NCBI RefSeq assembly: GCF_945859825.1
Contig: NZ_CAMAPC010000017.1
Location: 1-64,000, forward strand
Reading direction: 5' to 3'
DNA from: Pseudoalteromonas holothuriae
GTDB lineage: Bacteria; Pseudomonadota; Gammaproteobacteria; Enterobacterales; Alteromonadaceae
Length of the DNA: 64,000 nt
Part shown: piece by piece, positions 43,213-52,930 of the stretch
How positions within the stretch are numbered: position 1 is the first letter of the stretch
How the letters are laid out: every line of letters starts with the position of its first letter
Translations under genes and position numbers: made by a program
The notes under the pieces: generated by a model
The model's input: only the letters and a program-made list of their open reading frames with translations
Told to the model about the DNA's origin: nothing
Database searches by the model: none

Positions 43213-44064
43213 ATGGCTGTAACTGCTGCCCTAGTAAAAGAATTACGCGAGCGTACTGGCGCTGGCATGATGGATTGTAAAAAAGCGCTAACTGAAACTG
43301 ATGGTGACATTGAGCTGGCGATTGAAAACATGCGTAAGAGCGGTGCTGCAAAGGCTGCTAAAAAAGCAGGTAACATTGCTGCTGAAGGTACAATCCTTAT
43401 CAAAGAAGGCGAAGGTTTCGCTGCATTATTAGAAGTTAACTGTCAGACTGACTTTGTTGCTAAAGACGAAAACTTCCTAGCGTTCGCTAACTCTGTACTA
43501 GAAGTTGCTGCTGCATCTAAAACAACAATTGCTGAATTACAAGCACAGTTTGAAGAAGCGCGTGTTGCACTAGTTGCTAAAATTGGTGAAAACATCAACG
43601 TTCGTCGCGTTGAGTACATCGACGGTGCAAACTTAGCTAATTACCGTCACGGTGAGCGTATTGGTGTTGTTGTTGCCGGTGAAGCTGACGAAGAAACACT
43701 TAAGCACGTTGCGATGCACGTAGCTGCGTCTAAGCCTGAGTTCGTAAACCCTGAAGATGTGCCAGCTGACGTAGTTGAAAAAGAAAAAGCGGTACAAATC
43801 GACATCGCTATGAATGAAGGTAAACCTGCTGAAATCGCTGAGAAAATGGTTATCGGCCGTATGAAGAAGTTTACTGGTGAGATCTCTCTTACTGGTCAAG
43901 CTTTCATCATGGAACCTAAAAAATCTGTTGGCGAAATTCTTAAAGAGAAAGGCGCAACAGTATCTAACTTCATTCGTTTAGAAGTTGGTGAAGGTATCGA
44001 GAAGAAAGAAGAAGACTTCGCTGCAGAAGTTGCTGCACAAATCGCTGCTGCAAAAGGCGAATAA
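43213..44064 (+). CDS. tsf: Elongation factor Ts
   Basis: A 283-residue guanine-nucleotide exchange factor for EF-Tu. The N-terminal UBA-like signature LVKELRERTGAGMMDCKKAL and the second EF-Ts signature EAELVNCQTDFVA-like (EVNCQTDFVAKDENF) are present, with TDFV the EF-Tu contact. AGGA lies about 10 nt before the ATG. A long hairpin terminator follows. Confidence 0.98.
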   Translation: MAVTAALVKELRERTGAGMMDCKKALTETDGDIELAIENMRKSGAAKAAKKAGNIAAEGTILIKEGEGFAALLEVNCQTDFVAKDENFLAFANSVLEVAAASKTTIAELQAQFEEARVALVAKIGENINVRRVEYIDGANLANYRHGERIGVVVAGEADEETLKHVAMHVAASKPEFVNPEDVPADVVEKEKAVQIDIAMNEGKPAEIAEKMVIGRMKKFTGEISLTGQAFIMEPKKSVGEILKEKGATVSNFIRLEVGEGIEKKEEDFAAEVAAQIAAAKGE

Positions 44065-44140
44065 GTTTGTTCAGTCGCAAAAGTAAATACCGAAGGTTAA
44101 TCGTCAATTTGCTTTTGCTTCGATGCTGAAAATTCTTTAA

Positions 44141-44183
44141 AATAGCCGCGCATTTATGAATATCATAAGCGCGGTTATTTTTT
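44141..44183 (+). terminator. Terminator after tsf
   Basis: AATAGCCGCGC pairs with GCGCGGTTATT (one G-T pair). An inner TTATGA/TCATAA extension is present, and the stem ends in a T-run (44178-44183). It separates rpsB-tsf from pyrH, whose ribosome site starts about 25 nt later, so pyrH probably depends on read-through or its own promoter. Confidence 0.85.
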
Positions 44184-44212
44184 ATCTCACTTTCACAAAT
44201 GGCCCGGAAAAT

Positions 44213-44950
44213 ATGACTATCAATCGAAAACCTGTTTTTAGACGCGTTCTTCTTAAATTAAGCGGTGAAGCTTTAATGGGAGATGAAGGCTTTGGTATCG
44301 ATCCAAAAGTGTTGGATCGTATGGCGCAAGAAATCAAAGAACTTGTAGAGCTCGACGTAGAAGTGGGTTTAGTTATCGGTGGTGGTAACTTTTTACGTGG
44401 TGGTTCGCTTGCCGAAGCGGGTATGAACCGCGTTGTTGGTGACCATATGGGTATGCTAGCAACCGTTATGAACGGACTTGCAATGCGTGATGCATTACAT
44501 CGTGCTTTTGTTAATTGTCGTTTAATGTCGGCAATTCCGTTAAATGGTGTCTGTGATGCGTACAACTGGGCAGAAGCAATTAGCTTGTTAAAATCAGGCC
44601 GTGTAGTGATATTCTCTGCAGGTACTGGTAACCCATTTTTCACAACCGACTCTGCAGCATGTTTACGCGGTATTGAAATTGAAGCCGATACAGTGATTAA
44701 AGCAACCAAGGTTGATGGTGTATTTAATGACGACCCGGTTAAAAACCCAGAAGCCACGCTTTATCGTCATTTGACGTATAATGAAGTGATTGATCAAGAA
44801 TTAAAGGTGATGGATTTAGCGGCATTTACGCTTGCCCGTGACCATGATATGCCGGTGAGCGTATTTAATATGAACAAACCAGGCGCGTTGAAACGCGTTA
44901 TTATGGGCGAAGAAGAGGGCACGTTAATCTCTTCTGCAGCCTCGGAATAA
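44213..44950 (+). CDS. pyrH: Uridylate kinase (UMP kinase)
   Basis: A 245-residue hexameric amino-acid-kinase-fold enzyme making UDP from UMP for RNA, DNA and cell-wall precursors. Motifs: RVLLKLSGEALMG, GLVIGGGNFLRG, and FSAGTGNPFFTTDSAACLRG. The start at 44213 (MTINRKPVFRR) has CGGAA upstream. An ATG 19 codons earlier lies inside the terminator hairpin. Confidence 0.97.
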   Translation: MTINRKPVFRRVLLKLSGEALMGDEGFGIDPKVLDRMAQEIKELVELDVEVGLVIGGGNFLRGGSLAEAGMNRVVGDHMGMLATVMNGLAMRDALHRAFVNCRLMSAIPLNGVCDAYNWAEAISLLKSGRVVIFSAGTGNPFFTTDSAACLRGIEIEADTVIKATKVDGVFNDDPVKNPEATLYRHLTYNEVIDQELKVMDLAAFTLARDHDMPVSVFNMNKPGALKRVIMGEEEGTLISSAASE

Positions 44951-44973
44951 TTAGTTAAGACTAGGATTGAATT

Positions 44974-45531
44974 GTGATTAACGATATTAAAAAAGATGCG
45001 CAGGAGCGCATGCAAAAAAGTGTAGCAGCACTTGGTAGCCAATTATCTAAAATCCGTACTGGCCGTGCTCACCCAGCTCTTTTAGATGGGATCACTGTTT
45101 CTTATTATGGCGCAGATACTCCCCTTAATCAGGTCGCGAATGTATCAACAGAAGACTCACGTACCTTGACGATTAGTGTATTTGATAAGGCGTTGGCCCA
45201 AGCCGTAGAAAAGGCGATTATGTCATCAGATTTGGGTTTAAACCCAATGTCTGCAGGCACCATTATTCGTGTGCCATTGCCGCCACTTACTGAAGAGCGC
45301 CGTAAAGACCTTATCAAAATAGTACGCGGTGAAGTTGAAGGTGGTCGTGTTGCTGTTCGTAATATTCGTCGTGATGCAAATGGTGATATTAAATCTTTAC
45401 TAAAAGAAAAAGACATTTCTGAAGATGAAGCACGTCAAGCAGAAGACGAAATTCAAAAGCTAACAGATAAGTTTATTAAAGAAATGGATACTCAACTGAG
45501 TGCAAAAGAAGCTGAGTTGATGGAAATCTAA
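44974..45531 (+). CDS. frr: Ribosome recycling factor
   Basis: A 185-residue factor that with EF-G splits post-termination ribosomes. The family core RTGRAHPALLDGI, the segment LPPLTEERRKDL and the closing AKEAELMEI are intact. The start codon is GTG with AGGATT before it; E. coli frr also uses GTG. A hairpin and a strong terminator follow. Confidence 0.97.
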   Translation: MINDIKKDAQERMQKSVAALGSQLSKIRTGRAHPALLDGITVSYYGADTPLNQVANVSTEDSRTLTISVFDKALAQAVEKAIMSSDLGLNPMSAGTIIRVPLPPLTEERRKDLIKIVRGEVEGGRVAVRNIRRDANGDIKSLLKEKDISEDEARQAEDEIQKLTDKFIKEMDTQLSAKEAELMEI

Positions 45532-45548
45532 TAAAAGAGCAGTTTATC

Positions 45549-45577
45549 TTTTGGGTTGAAGTTTGTTCAACCCAAAA
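45549..45577 (+). other. 12-bp hairpin after frr
   Basis: TTTTGGGTTGAA-GTTTG-TTCAACCCAAAA, a perfect stem just after the frr stop. On the plus strand no T-run follows it, so it probably protects or processes the message 3' end rather than ending transcription. Confidence 0.65.
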
Positions 45578-45612
45578 AGGCCAATAGGTGCTGGTAAATT
45601 TATTAGTTTTGC

Positions 45613-45649
45613 AACGCCGTCTAGGGTATACTAGGCGGCGTTTTTTTTT
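45613..45649 (+). terminator. Strong terminator between frr and uppS
   Basis: AACGCCGTCTAG pairs with CTAGGCGGCGTT (one T-G pair) around a six-base loop and is followed by nine T. The uppS ATG is only 16 nt beyond, so uppS onward must rely on read-through or an undetected promoter. Confidence 0.88.
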
Positions 45650-45664
45650 ATCTAAATCGGGATT

Positions 45665-46438
45665 ATGGTTTTAAACGCTGAAACGATTTCACAGCAGTCT
45701 TTGCCAAGGCATATTGCCATCATAATGGATGGCAATGGCCGTTGGGCACAGTCACGCAATAGACCTCGCACATACGGACACAAAAAGGGGGTAGACTCAG
45801 TTCGAAATGCTGTTCAGTTCTGCTCAAAGTTAGGGGTTGAGTCTTTGACGCTTTTTGCATTTAGTAGTGAAAACTGGCGACGTCCTGAAGATGAAGTCAG
45901 CACACTGATGGAGCTATTTTTATTGGTTCTTACAAAAGAAGTGAAAAAACTACACAAAAACAACGTAAAGTTAGCGGTTATAGGGGACTTGGAGCGCTTT
46001 CCCAGCTCGCTGCAAGAGCGTGTGGGCGCCGCACATCAGTTGACGAGTGAAAATACTGGACTAAAACTTAATGTGGCTGCGAACTACGGAGGTCGCTGGG
46101 ATATAACTCAAGCGGCACAAAAGTTGGCAAAACAAGTAGCTGATGGAACTTTAGCACCCGAGCAAATCACGGAAGAGGAACTGTCAAAAAATCTTACTAT
46201 GGCAAACCAAAGCGAACTTGATTTACTTATACGTACCGGTGGCGATTACCGAATAAGTAACTTTTTGCTTTGGCAAGCAGCTTATGCTGAGCTTTATTTT
46301 ACAGATACTTTATGGCCTGACTTCAATGACGAAGCGTTTGCAGAGGCAATTGCATGTTATGTATCTAGAGAAAGGCGCTTTGGCTGCACTGGCGATCAAA
46401 TAAAACAACTACTCGCCGCGCCAAAAATAACAAGTTAA
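45665..46438 (+). CDS. uppS: Undecaprenyl diphosphate synthase
   Basis: A 257-residue cis-prenyltransferase that makes the C55 lipid carrier for peptidoglycan and O-antigen. The catalytic Asp is D22 in MDGNGRWA. Other motifs are FAFSSENWRRP and the C-terminal RTGGDYRISNFLLWQ (the family usually has RISNFLLWQ). CGGGA precedes the ATG. cdsA follows after 12 nt. Confidence 0.97.
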   Translation: MVLNAETISQQSLPRHIAIIMDGNGRWAQSRNRPRTYGHKKGVDSVRNAVQFCSKLGVESLTLFAFSSENWRRPEDEVSTLMELFLLVLTKEVKKLHKNNVKLAVIGDLERFPSSLQERVGAAHQLTSENTGLKLNVAANYGGRWDITQAAQKLAKQVADGTLAPEQITEEELSKNLTMANQSELDLLIRTGGDYRISNFLLWQAAYAELYFTDTLWPDFNDEAFAEAIACYVSRERRFGCTGDQIKQLLAAPKITS

Positions 46439-46450
46439 AGGTAAATTAAT

Positions 46451-47317
46451 TTGCTAAAACAACGAATTTTAACCTCAGCGGTGCTTGCACCACTGGCAAT
46501 GCTGTTGGTGTTCTATACACCTTTAGCACTATTTAGTTTTATTGCAGCTGCAATTGTATTGCTTGGCGCATGGGAGTGGTCAGCGTTTATGGGCCTATCT
46601 TGCGCCAAAAAACGCGGTGGTTTTGTCGCCTTAATGGCCGCAGTTTTGCTATCGTTGCATTGGCATTGGCCCATAACGTCACTTTGGCAAGCTGGTAAGT
46701 TGCAAGCAGATGCCAATTATGTATTCACGCTTGCTTTTGCGTGGTGGCTAGTTGCGACCTTTTTGGTTTTTAAATACCCCAGTAAGGCAAAAGCTTGGAA
46801 CGAAGGCATGATTATGCGAGCCGTTGCTGGTTTATTAACGTTAGTCCCCTTATGGCTTGCATTGAATGTTTTACGCAGTGCTGAATACCAGCAAGCTCAG
46901 CAGTATGGCTCGACACTGATAATGGTTGTGTTAGGTATTGTATGGAGTGCTGATATTGGCGCTTATTTTGCGGGTAAGAATTTTGGCAAGCATAAATTGA
47001 TGCCAAATGTGAGTCCAAATAAAACCATTGAAGGCTTAGTTGGTGGTGTTATAACGGCGGTGTTGTTTGTCGTGATATTTTGCTACTTTGCTCAGGTTGA
47101 ACAAAAATTATGGCCTGTTTATGGTGCCATAACCATCGTTATCGCGTTATTTTCTGCAATTGGAGACCTACTTGAGAGTATGTTTAAACGTGAAGTGGGT
47201 CTAAAAGATTCTGGGGCTTGCTTACCAGGGCACGGTGGTATTTTAGATCGGATTGATAGTTTGACGGCTGCAGCGCCAATTTTTGCATTATGTTACGCAT
47301 GGACGGTGACCCTATGA
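46451..47317 (+). CDS. cdsA: Phosphatidate cytidylyltransferase (CDP-diglyceride synthase)
   Basis: A 288-residue integral membrane enzyme with about eight hydrophobic segments, making CDP-diacylglycerol for phospholipids. The CTP_transf_1 signature is present near the C-terminus: SAIGDLLESMFKREVGLKDS followed by LPGHGGILDRIDSL. The start is TTG at 46451, with AAAGG upstream and an N-terminus MLKQRIL like E. coli CdsA. The stop overlaps the dxr start (ATGA). Confidence 0.95.
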   Translation: MLKQRILTSAVLAPLAMLLVFYTPLALFSFIAAAIVLLGAWEWSAFMGLSCAKKRGGFVALMAAVLLSLHWHWPITSLWQAGKLQADANYVFTLAFAWWLVATFLVFKYPSKAKAWNEGMIMRAVAGLLTLVPLWLALNVLRSAEYQQAQQYGSTLIMVVLGIVWSADIGAYFAGKNFGKHKLMPNVSPNKTIEGLVGGVITAVLFVVIFCYFAQVEQKLWPVYGAITIVIALFSAIGDLLESMFKREVGLKDSGACLPGHGGILDRIDSLTAAAPIFALCYAWTVTL

Positions 47318-48513
47318 ACCCAACAGAGCAGGTAGTTGTTCTCGGCGCAACCGGCTCTATAGGTTTGTCTACGCTAGATGTAATTGCACGTAATGCAGCG
47401 CGTTATCAAGTGTATGCATTGGTTGCAGGCCAAAATGTTGAGCAAATGACGAAGTTGTGTTTAACACATAACCCCAAATTTGCCATCATGGACTGTGAGC
47501 ACGCGGCTAGAGCCCTTAAAGAGCATCTAAAACACACACGCACTGAAGTACTTTGTGGTGCTCAAGAAATGGCGCATATTGTTGCTCATACCGATGTTGA
47601 TATTGTGATGTCTGCGATTGTTGGTGCAGCAGGGCTTCTTCCCACGCTCTCGGCAGTGGAAGCAGGTAAGAAGGTGTTACTGGCCAACAAAGAGTCTTTG
47701 GTGATGTCAGGGCAATTATTTATGGATAAAGTAGTGCGCCATGGTGCAACTTTATTGCCTATTGATAGTGAACATAACGCTATTTATCAATGTTTACCTC
47801 ACGCTTTGCAGCAAGATACAAATAAAGGGTTAAATCAATTTGGGGTCAGTAAAATCCTATTGACGGGTTCTGGTGGTCCGTTTCTAACACGTGACATAAA
47901 TAGCCTAAAAGAGGTGACGGTTGAGCAAGCAGTTGCACATCCAAACTGGTCTATGGGGCAGAAGATTTCGGTAGACTCTGCAACTATGATGAATAAAGGG
48001 CTTGAGTTCATAGAAGCCAAATGGTTGTTTGCGTGCCAAGCGGAGGATATTGATGTGGTGATCCATCCACAAAGTATGATCCACTCAATGGTTCAATACA
48101 ACGATGGCTCTATTATCGCGCAAATGGGCCAACCTGATATGCGCACGCCAATTGCTTATGGCTTAGCCTACCCTGAGCGTATAAATGCGGGTGTTGAGCC
48201 TTTAGATTTTGCATCGATTGCAGATTTTACGTTTACTAAACCTGATTTTGCGCGCTATCCAAACTTAAAATTGGCTATCGATGCGTGTAAATCAGGGCAA
48301 GCGGCTACAACCGTAATTAATGCTGCTAATGAAATAGCCGTGGCAGCCTTTTTGAAAAAACAAATTGGCTTTTGCGATATCTATCGTGTTAATTCACAAG
48401 TACTTGATAAATCAATATTAGGTTCTTTAGGTACTATTGATGAAATTATGGCGCTTGATGCTCAAACAAGGCAGCTCGCTCGTGAAGTCGTGGAGCACAT
48501 AAGTAATGTTTGA
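47314..48513 (+). CDS. dxr: 1-deoxy-D-xylulose-5-phosphate reductoisomerase
   Basis: A 399-residue enzyme (also called IspC) of the MEP isoprenoid pathway, feeding UppS. The NADPH-binding motif is VVVLGATGSIGLSTLDV. Substrate and metal residues lie in ANKESLVMSG, PIDSEHNAI and SATMMNKGLEFIEAKWLF. I place the start at 47314, overlapping cdsA by ATGA. An in-frame ATG at 47290 would add eight residues. The final codons overlap rseP. Confidence 0.97.
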   Translation: MNPTEQVVVLGATGSIGLSTLDVIARNAARYQVYALVAGQNVEQMTKLCLTHNPKFAIMDCEHAARALKEHLKHTRTEVLCGAQEMAHIVAHTDVDIVMSAIVGAAGLLPTLSAVEAGKKVLLANKESLVMSGQLFMDKVVRHGATLLPIDSEHNAIYQCLPHALQQDTNKGLNQFGVSKILLTGSGGPFLTRDINSLKEVTVEQAVAHPNWSMGQKISVDSATMMNKGLEFIEAKWLFACQAEDIDVVIHPQSMIHSMVQYNDGSIIAQMGQPDMRTPIAYGLAYPERINAGVEPLDFASIADFTFTKPDFARYPNLKLAIDACKSGQAATTVINAANEIAVAAFLKKQIGFCDIYRVNSQVLDKSILGSLGTIDEIMALDAQTRQLAREVVEHISNV

Positions 48514-49858
48514 TTTTTTTTGGAATCTTGCCTCATTTATTGTTGCTTTAAGTATTTTGGTCACAGTACATGAGTATGGTCATTTTTGGGTAGCGCGTAG
48601 GGCTAAAGTAGAAGTACTTCGCTTTTCTATCGGGTTTGGGAAACCGCTTTGTCGTTGGTATGACAAGCAAGGTACTGAGTATGTGATTGCAATGATCCCG
48701 CTCGGGGGGTATGTCAAAATGCTCGACGAACGTGTTGATGATGTGCCCATTGAAAGACGGCACCTTGCATTTAATAATAAGCCGGTATTATCACGTATAG
48801 CGGTTGTGGCTGCTGGGCCACTTGCAAACTTTCTATTTGCGATTTTAGTGCTTGCTGTGATGTACATGATAGGAGTACAAAGTGCGAAACCTGTTGTTGG
48901 TGAAGTGCAGGTGAATTCTCGGGCTGCAATGGCTAACGTGCAAAGTGGCGATCATATTTTAATGATGTCTGATAAAGAGGTGGAGACTTGGCAGGATGTT
49001 ACCTTTAGCCTTATGAGCCATTTGGGTGAAGAGTACATAGAAGTCAAAGTTCAAGATGCACAGCAACAAATAGCGATCAGAAAAATTAATGTCAATGGCT
49101 GGAAGCTTGATAAACAAGACGAAGCTCCTCTTCATGCGATTGGTATTACCCCATTTAGACCCGCATTGACGTTAACCTTGGGGCATATTGCAGATAACTC
49201 GGCAGCGCAACAAGCGGGGTTAAAAGTCAATGATACGTTGCTGGCTGTTAATAATCAGCCGCTATCGGATTGGCAGCAATTTGTGCAGATAATTCAGTCT
49301 TCTGCTAATCAAAACCTCACTTTAAGTATTGAAAGAAATACAATTAATCAAAGTTTAGAAATAACGCCGCATGAACGCAGAGCTGATGATGGCACATTGC
49401 AAGGGTTCTTGGGGGTCGTTCCGTTACTCGAAAAATGGCCTGATGGTTATATCGAAACTAGACATTATGGCCCTTGGGATAGTATGGTGCTGGGCGCTGA
49501 GAAAACTTTTGATTTAATCCGTTTAAGTTTTGACATGATTGGCAATTTACTGAGCGGACAAGTATCAGTAAAGAACTTGAGTGGTCCGGTCGGTATTGCG
49601 GTCGGTGCTGGAAACAGTGTTAGTTATGGTATTGTTGCGTTTTTGAGCTTTTTGGCATTAATTAGTGTGAACCTTGGTGTTTTTAATTTATTGCCTCTGC
49701 CTGTCTTAGATGGTGGGCATTTAATGTATTACATAATTGAACTAATTCGCAAAAAACCAGTCTCTGAAAAGACACAAGAGTTGGGGTTTAAGGTAGGTGC
49801 GATGGTACTTATCGCTTTAACTTGTTTTGCATTACTTAACGATGTATCGAGATTGTAA
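48506..49858 (+). CDS. rseP: RseP, intramembrane site-2 zinc protease
   Basis: A 450-residue inner-membrane protease that completes RseA cleavage to release sigmaE. Zinc site: HEYGH (H22, E23, H26) in the first transmembrane helix, with the third ligand in PVLDGGHLMYY near the C-terminus. Two PDZ domains lie at about 115-290. LGGYVKMLDER is the MRE beta-loop region. The gene begins 8 nt before the end of dxr and is followed by bamA, whose assembly work its pathway monitors. Confidence 0.96.
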   Translation: MFDFFWNLASFIVALSILVTVHEYGHFWVARRAKVEVLRFSIGFGKPLCRWYDKQGTEYVIAMIPLGGYVKMLDERVDDVPIERRHLAFNNKPVLSRIAVVAAGPLANFLFAILVLAVMYMIGVQSAKPVVGEVQVNSRAAMANVQSGDHILMMSDKEVETWQDVTFSLMSHLGEEYIEVKVQDAQQQIAIRKINVNGWKLDKQDEAPLHAIGITPFRPALTLTLGHIADNSAAQQAGLKVNDTLLAVNNQPLSDWQQFVQIIQSSANQNLTLSIERNTINQSLEITPHERRADDGTLQGFLGVVPLLEKWPDGYIETRHYGPWDSMVLGAEKTFDLIRLSFDMIGNLLSGQVSVKNLSGPVGIAVGAGNSVSYGIVAFLSFLALISVNLGVFNLLPLPVLDGGHLMYYIIELIRKKPVSEKTQELGFKVGAMVLIALTCFALLNDVSRL

Positions 49859-49929
49859 CTCGAATGGCGAAAATGACGCCCATCAAAGCGCATAAGGCGC
49901 TAACTGTTGTAAAGGATAAAGATAATAAA

Positions 49930-52401
49930 ATGCCTATAAAAAAACATCTTGCAGTAACGAGTTTACTTGGCGCTAGTTTTGCCGCTTTAGGGCAAACCTC
50001 CTTTATCGTTGAAGATTTGAAAGTAGAAGGGTTACAGCGGGTTGCTTTGGGTGCTGCACTGACGCATATTCCAATTAACGTTGGTGACTCAGTTGATCAG
50101 TACACAATCTCTCAAACTATTAAATCGCTATATAAATCGGGTCACTTTAATAATATTGTGGCGTATCGTGATGGCGAACAAATCATCTTCAAAGTACAAG
50201 AAAGGCCAACGATTGCAGGCATTGACTTTGATGGCAACAAAGACATCAAAGATGAGCAATTAAATGAAAGTTTAGAGCAGCAAGATATTCGTGTTGGTGA
50301 ACCGTTAGATAAAACGGTTGTAGATAACATTGAAAAAGGGCTGATCGAGTTCTTTCATAGTATTGGTAAATATAACGCTAAGATTGATGTCAGCATTGTT
50401 GATTTACCGCGTAATCGGGTGCGTTTATTACTTGATTTTGACGAAGGTGATGCGGCCTCAATTCGACAAATTAACCTAGTTGGTAATGAGTTGTTTTCTG
50501 ATGAAGAACTGCTAAAGCTTGCTGAGTCTCAACAAGACTTACCTTGGTGGAAGTTTATGTCAAACGACCGCTATCAAAAGCAGACCATCGAAGGCGATTT
50601 GGAGAAAATTCGCAGCTATTATTTAGACCGAGGCTACTTGCGTTTTAACATTGATTCTACGCAAGTATCGGTCAGCCCTGAGCGTGAGTCGGTTTATGTG
50701 ACGGCAAATATTACTGAAGGTGAAACGTATACGGTTAAGGGCTATGACTTTATTGGTGATTTACTCGGCCGCGAAGAGTTAATGAAAAGTGTTATACCGC
50801 TTAGAGCTGGTGAATTGTATAACGGCTCTATTGTTACTTCATCAGAAGAATTTATTAAAAGTTATTTAGCGCGCTTTGGCTATGCCAATGCTGAAGTGCG
50901 TACTATTCCAGAAATAGATGATGAAAATAAAGAAGTGCAACTTACTCTATCTGTAAACCCAGGTAAGCGTGTTTATGTACGTCGCATTCTGGTTAACGGT
51001 AATCAGGTTACCGCAGACGAAGTTGTGCGTCGTGAAATGACGCAATTAGAAGGTGCTTGGCTTTCAAATCAAAGCTTAGAGCGCTCGAAGCTGCAAATAC
51101 AACGCCTTCCTTACATGGAGAAAGTAGACTTTGAAGTGAATCCTATCGCAGGCGTTGATGACCTTGTGGATGTAGATTTTACTGTTAAAGAACAACCTGC
51201 AGGTAGCTTTCAAGCTGGTGTGGCGTATGGTTCATATGGTGGTTTACAGTTTAATGTTGGCGTCAGTGAATCAAACTTTTTGGGAACAGGTAATCAGCTT
51301 GCGTTTAATATCAGTACTTCGCGAAGTTCTGATAGCTATAGCATCTCCTATACAGACCCCTACTTCACTCCTGATGGGGTATCGCAAGGTAGTAGTATTT
51401 TCTACAACAACTTTGATGGTAGCAAAGTTGGTTTAATTGGATACGATTCTCGCCAATACGGGCTTGGAACTAGTTTTGGCTTCCCGATTAACGCGATTAA
51501 CCGCATTAACTTTGGCGCACGTTGGATTGATGAAAAGCTAGATTATATTGCTGACTATGAACAAACACGTATTTTAAAATTGGCATTTTTAAATCCAGAA
51601 GACCCAGATGGTGCATATAACTTTACTAAGTACGAACTGAGTGCCGGTTGGTCACGTGTGACAGTTAACCGTGGTATGTTTCCAACGGCAGGCTCTCGTC
51701 AAAGTTTAACGTTTAGGGCAACGACACCAAATTCTGATCTTAACTACTTCAAAGTAGATTATGACTCACGTTATTACTGGCCAATTAGTAATGATCACCG
51801 TTGGGTGTTCTCTACAAGAGCAGGGCTTGCATATGGTAATGGTTATGGTAAAACCAATGGTTTTGAGCAAACATTGCCATTCCAAGAGTTTTTCAGAATT
51901 TCGGAAAATGAACTACGTGGTTTTGAGCGTAACACCATTTTGCCTCGCGCGATTCAACGTGGTATGACTGAAATTCCTGGCTCAACGTTACCAGATGGTA
52001 CAAGCACAGCAAACATTGGTGGTAACACCGAGTTTGACCGAATTTCAGAAGGTGGTCGAATCGGCGGTAACGCAAAAGCAACTTTAGGTGCCGAATTAAT
52101 TGTTCCAACACCATTTTTAGATGAAGAAAACACCAGTTCGGTACGAACTAGTTTATTTGTTGACGCGGCGAACGTTTGGGATACTGAGTTTGATATCAAT
52201 CGGTATTCCAGTTTACATGAAGACCAGTTTAAAAAGCTTACGGACTACTCTGATCCAAACCGTGTCAGAGTATCTACAGGCTTATCAATACAGTGGATCT
52301 CACCAATGGGACCAATGCTGATCAACTTTGCATATCCGCTTAAGAAAGAAGATGATGACGAAACGAAGACGATCAGTTTTAATATTAGTAATACATTCTA
52401 A
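49930..52401 (+). CDS. bamA: BamA, outer-membrane protein assembly factor
   Basis: An 823-residue essential insertase for outer-membrane beta-barrels. The signal peptide covers residues 1-21 (ending SFAALGQ). Five POTRA domains (about 22-425) begin SFIVEDLKVEGLQRVA. The Omp85 barrel ends in ISFNISNTF. The conserved loop-6 (V/I)RGF motif appears as LRGFERN. The start at 49930 (MPIKKHLAV) gives a proper signal peptide; an ATG 22 codons upstream (49864) would bury it. A small AGCGC/GCGCT hairpin lies upstream. Confidence 0.97.
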   Translation: MPIKKHLAVTSLLGASFAALGQTSFIVEDLKVEGLQRVALGAALTHIPINVGDSVDQYTISQTIKSLYKSGHFNNIVAYRDGEQIIFKVQERPTIAGIDFDGNKDIKDEQLNESLEQQDIRVGEPLDKTVVDNIEKGLIEFFHSIGKYNAKIDVSIVDLPRNRVRLLLDFDEGDAASIRQINLVGNELFSDEELLKLAESQQDLPWWKFMSNDRYQKQTIEGDLEKIRSYYLDRGYLRFNIDSTQVSVSPERESVYVTANITEGETYTVKGYDFIGDLLGREELMKSVIPLRAGELYNGSIVTSSEEFIKSYLARFGYANAEVRTIPEIDDENKEVQLTLSVNPGKRVYVRRILVNGNQVTADEVVRREMTQLEGAWLSNQSLERSKLQIQRLPYMEKVDFEVNPIAGVDDLVDVDFTVKEQPAGSFQAGVAYGSYGGLQFNVGVSESNFLGTGNQLAFNISTSRSSDSYSISYTDPYFTPDGVSQGSSIFYNNFDGSKVGLIGYDSRQYGLGTSFGFPINAINRINFGARWIDEKLDYIADYEQTRILKLAFLNPEDPDGAYNFTKYELSAGWSRVTVNRGMFPTAGSRQSLTFRATTPNSDLNYFKVDYDSRYYWPISNDHRWVFSTRAGLAYGNGYGKTNGFEQTLPFQEFFRISENELRGFERNTILPRAIQRGMTEIPGSTLPDGTSTANIGGNTEFDRISEGGRIGGNAKATLGAELIVPTPFLDEENTSSVRTSLFVDAANVWDTEFDINRYSSLHEDQFKKLTDYSDPNRVRVSTGLSIQWISPMGPMLINFAYPLKKEDDDETKTISFNISNTF

Positions 52402-52411
52402 GGAGTTAATT

Positions 52412-52930
52412 GTGAAAAAACTTATAAAAACAACGGCAATGGGTTTGATGGCTGCACTTATGATGGGTACGTCTGTAAGTGCGTTGGCTCACAAAGTAGG
52501 CATTGTAGATATGCAAAGTATCTACAAGCAATTACCACAAATGGCTAAAATTGAACAGCAATTGCAAAGTGAATTTTCTGAACCTCGTCAAGCGCTTGAA
52601 AAGCTTCAAGGTGACATGCGCTTTGAAATGGAAAAGTTTCAACGTGAAAGTGCAACGATGAGCGATGCAGATAAAGAAGTTTTACGTACAAAAATTCAAG
52701 GTATGCAAAAAGAACTGGCTGAAAAAGGTCGCCCGTTAGAGCAAGCGATTAAACAACGTCAAAACGAAGAGTTAGCAAAAGTACAAAAATTAATTATCGA
52801 TGCAATCGAAGATGTTGCTAAAAGCGGTAAGTTTGATGAGGTTAAAGTAAAAGATACGACAATTTACTTTAACCCTGATAAAGTAGCGGACCTTTCTGAC
52901 AAAGTTGTTGAAGCGGTAAGCAAAAAGTAA
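52412..52930 (+). CDS. skp: Skp/OmpH periplasmic chaperone
   Basis: A 172-residue periplasmic chaperone that escorts unfolded outer-membrane proteins to BamA. The signal peptide ends near SVSALA (about residue 24). The mature part starts HKVGIVDMQSIYKQLPQ and is mostly a long coiled coil. The GTG at 52412 is chosen because AGGAG lies 6 nt upstream and it alone starts the signal peptide. Longer in-frame starts lie inside bamA. The stop overlaps lpxD (TAATG). Confidence 0.95.
   Translation: MKKLIKTTAMGLMAALMMGTSVSALAHKVGIVDMQSIYKQLPQMAKIEQQLQSEFSEPRQALEKLQGDMRFEMEKFQRESATMSDADKEVLRTKIQGMQKELAEKGRPLEQAIKQRQNEELAKVQKLIIDAIEDVAKSGKFDEVKVKDTTIYFNPDKVADLSDKVVEAVSKK

Noticed and set aside
44182..44757. 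191-codon open frame on the minus strand across pyrH
   Set aside because: It lies entirely antisense to pyrH, has no family resemblance or ribosome site, and reflects codon bias of the real gene.
49864..49929. Longer bamA start at 49864
   Set aside because: Would place 22 charged residues before the signal peptide that begins at MPIKKHLAV.
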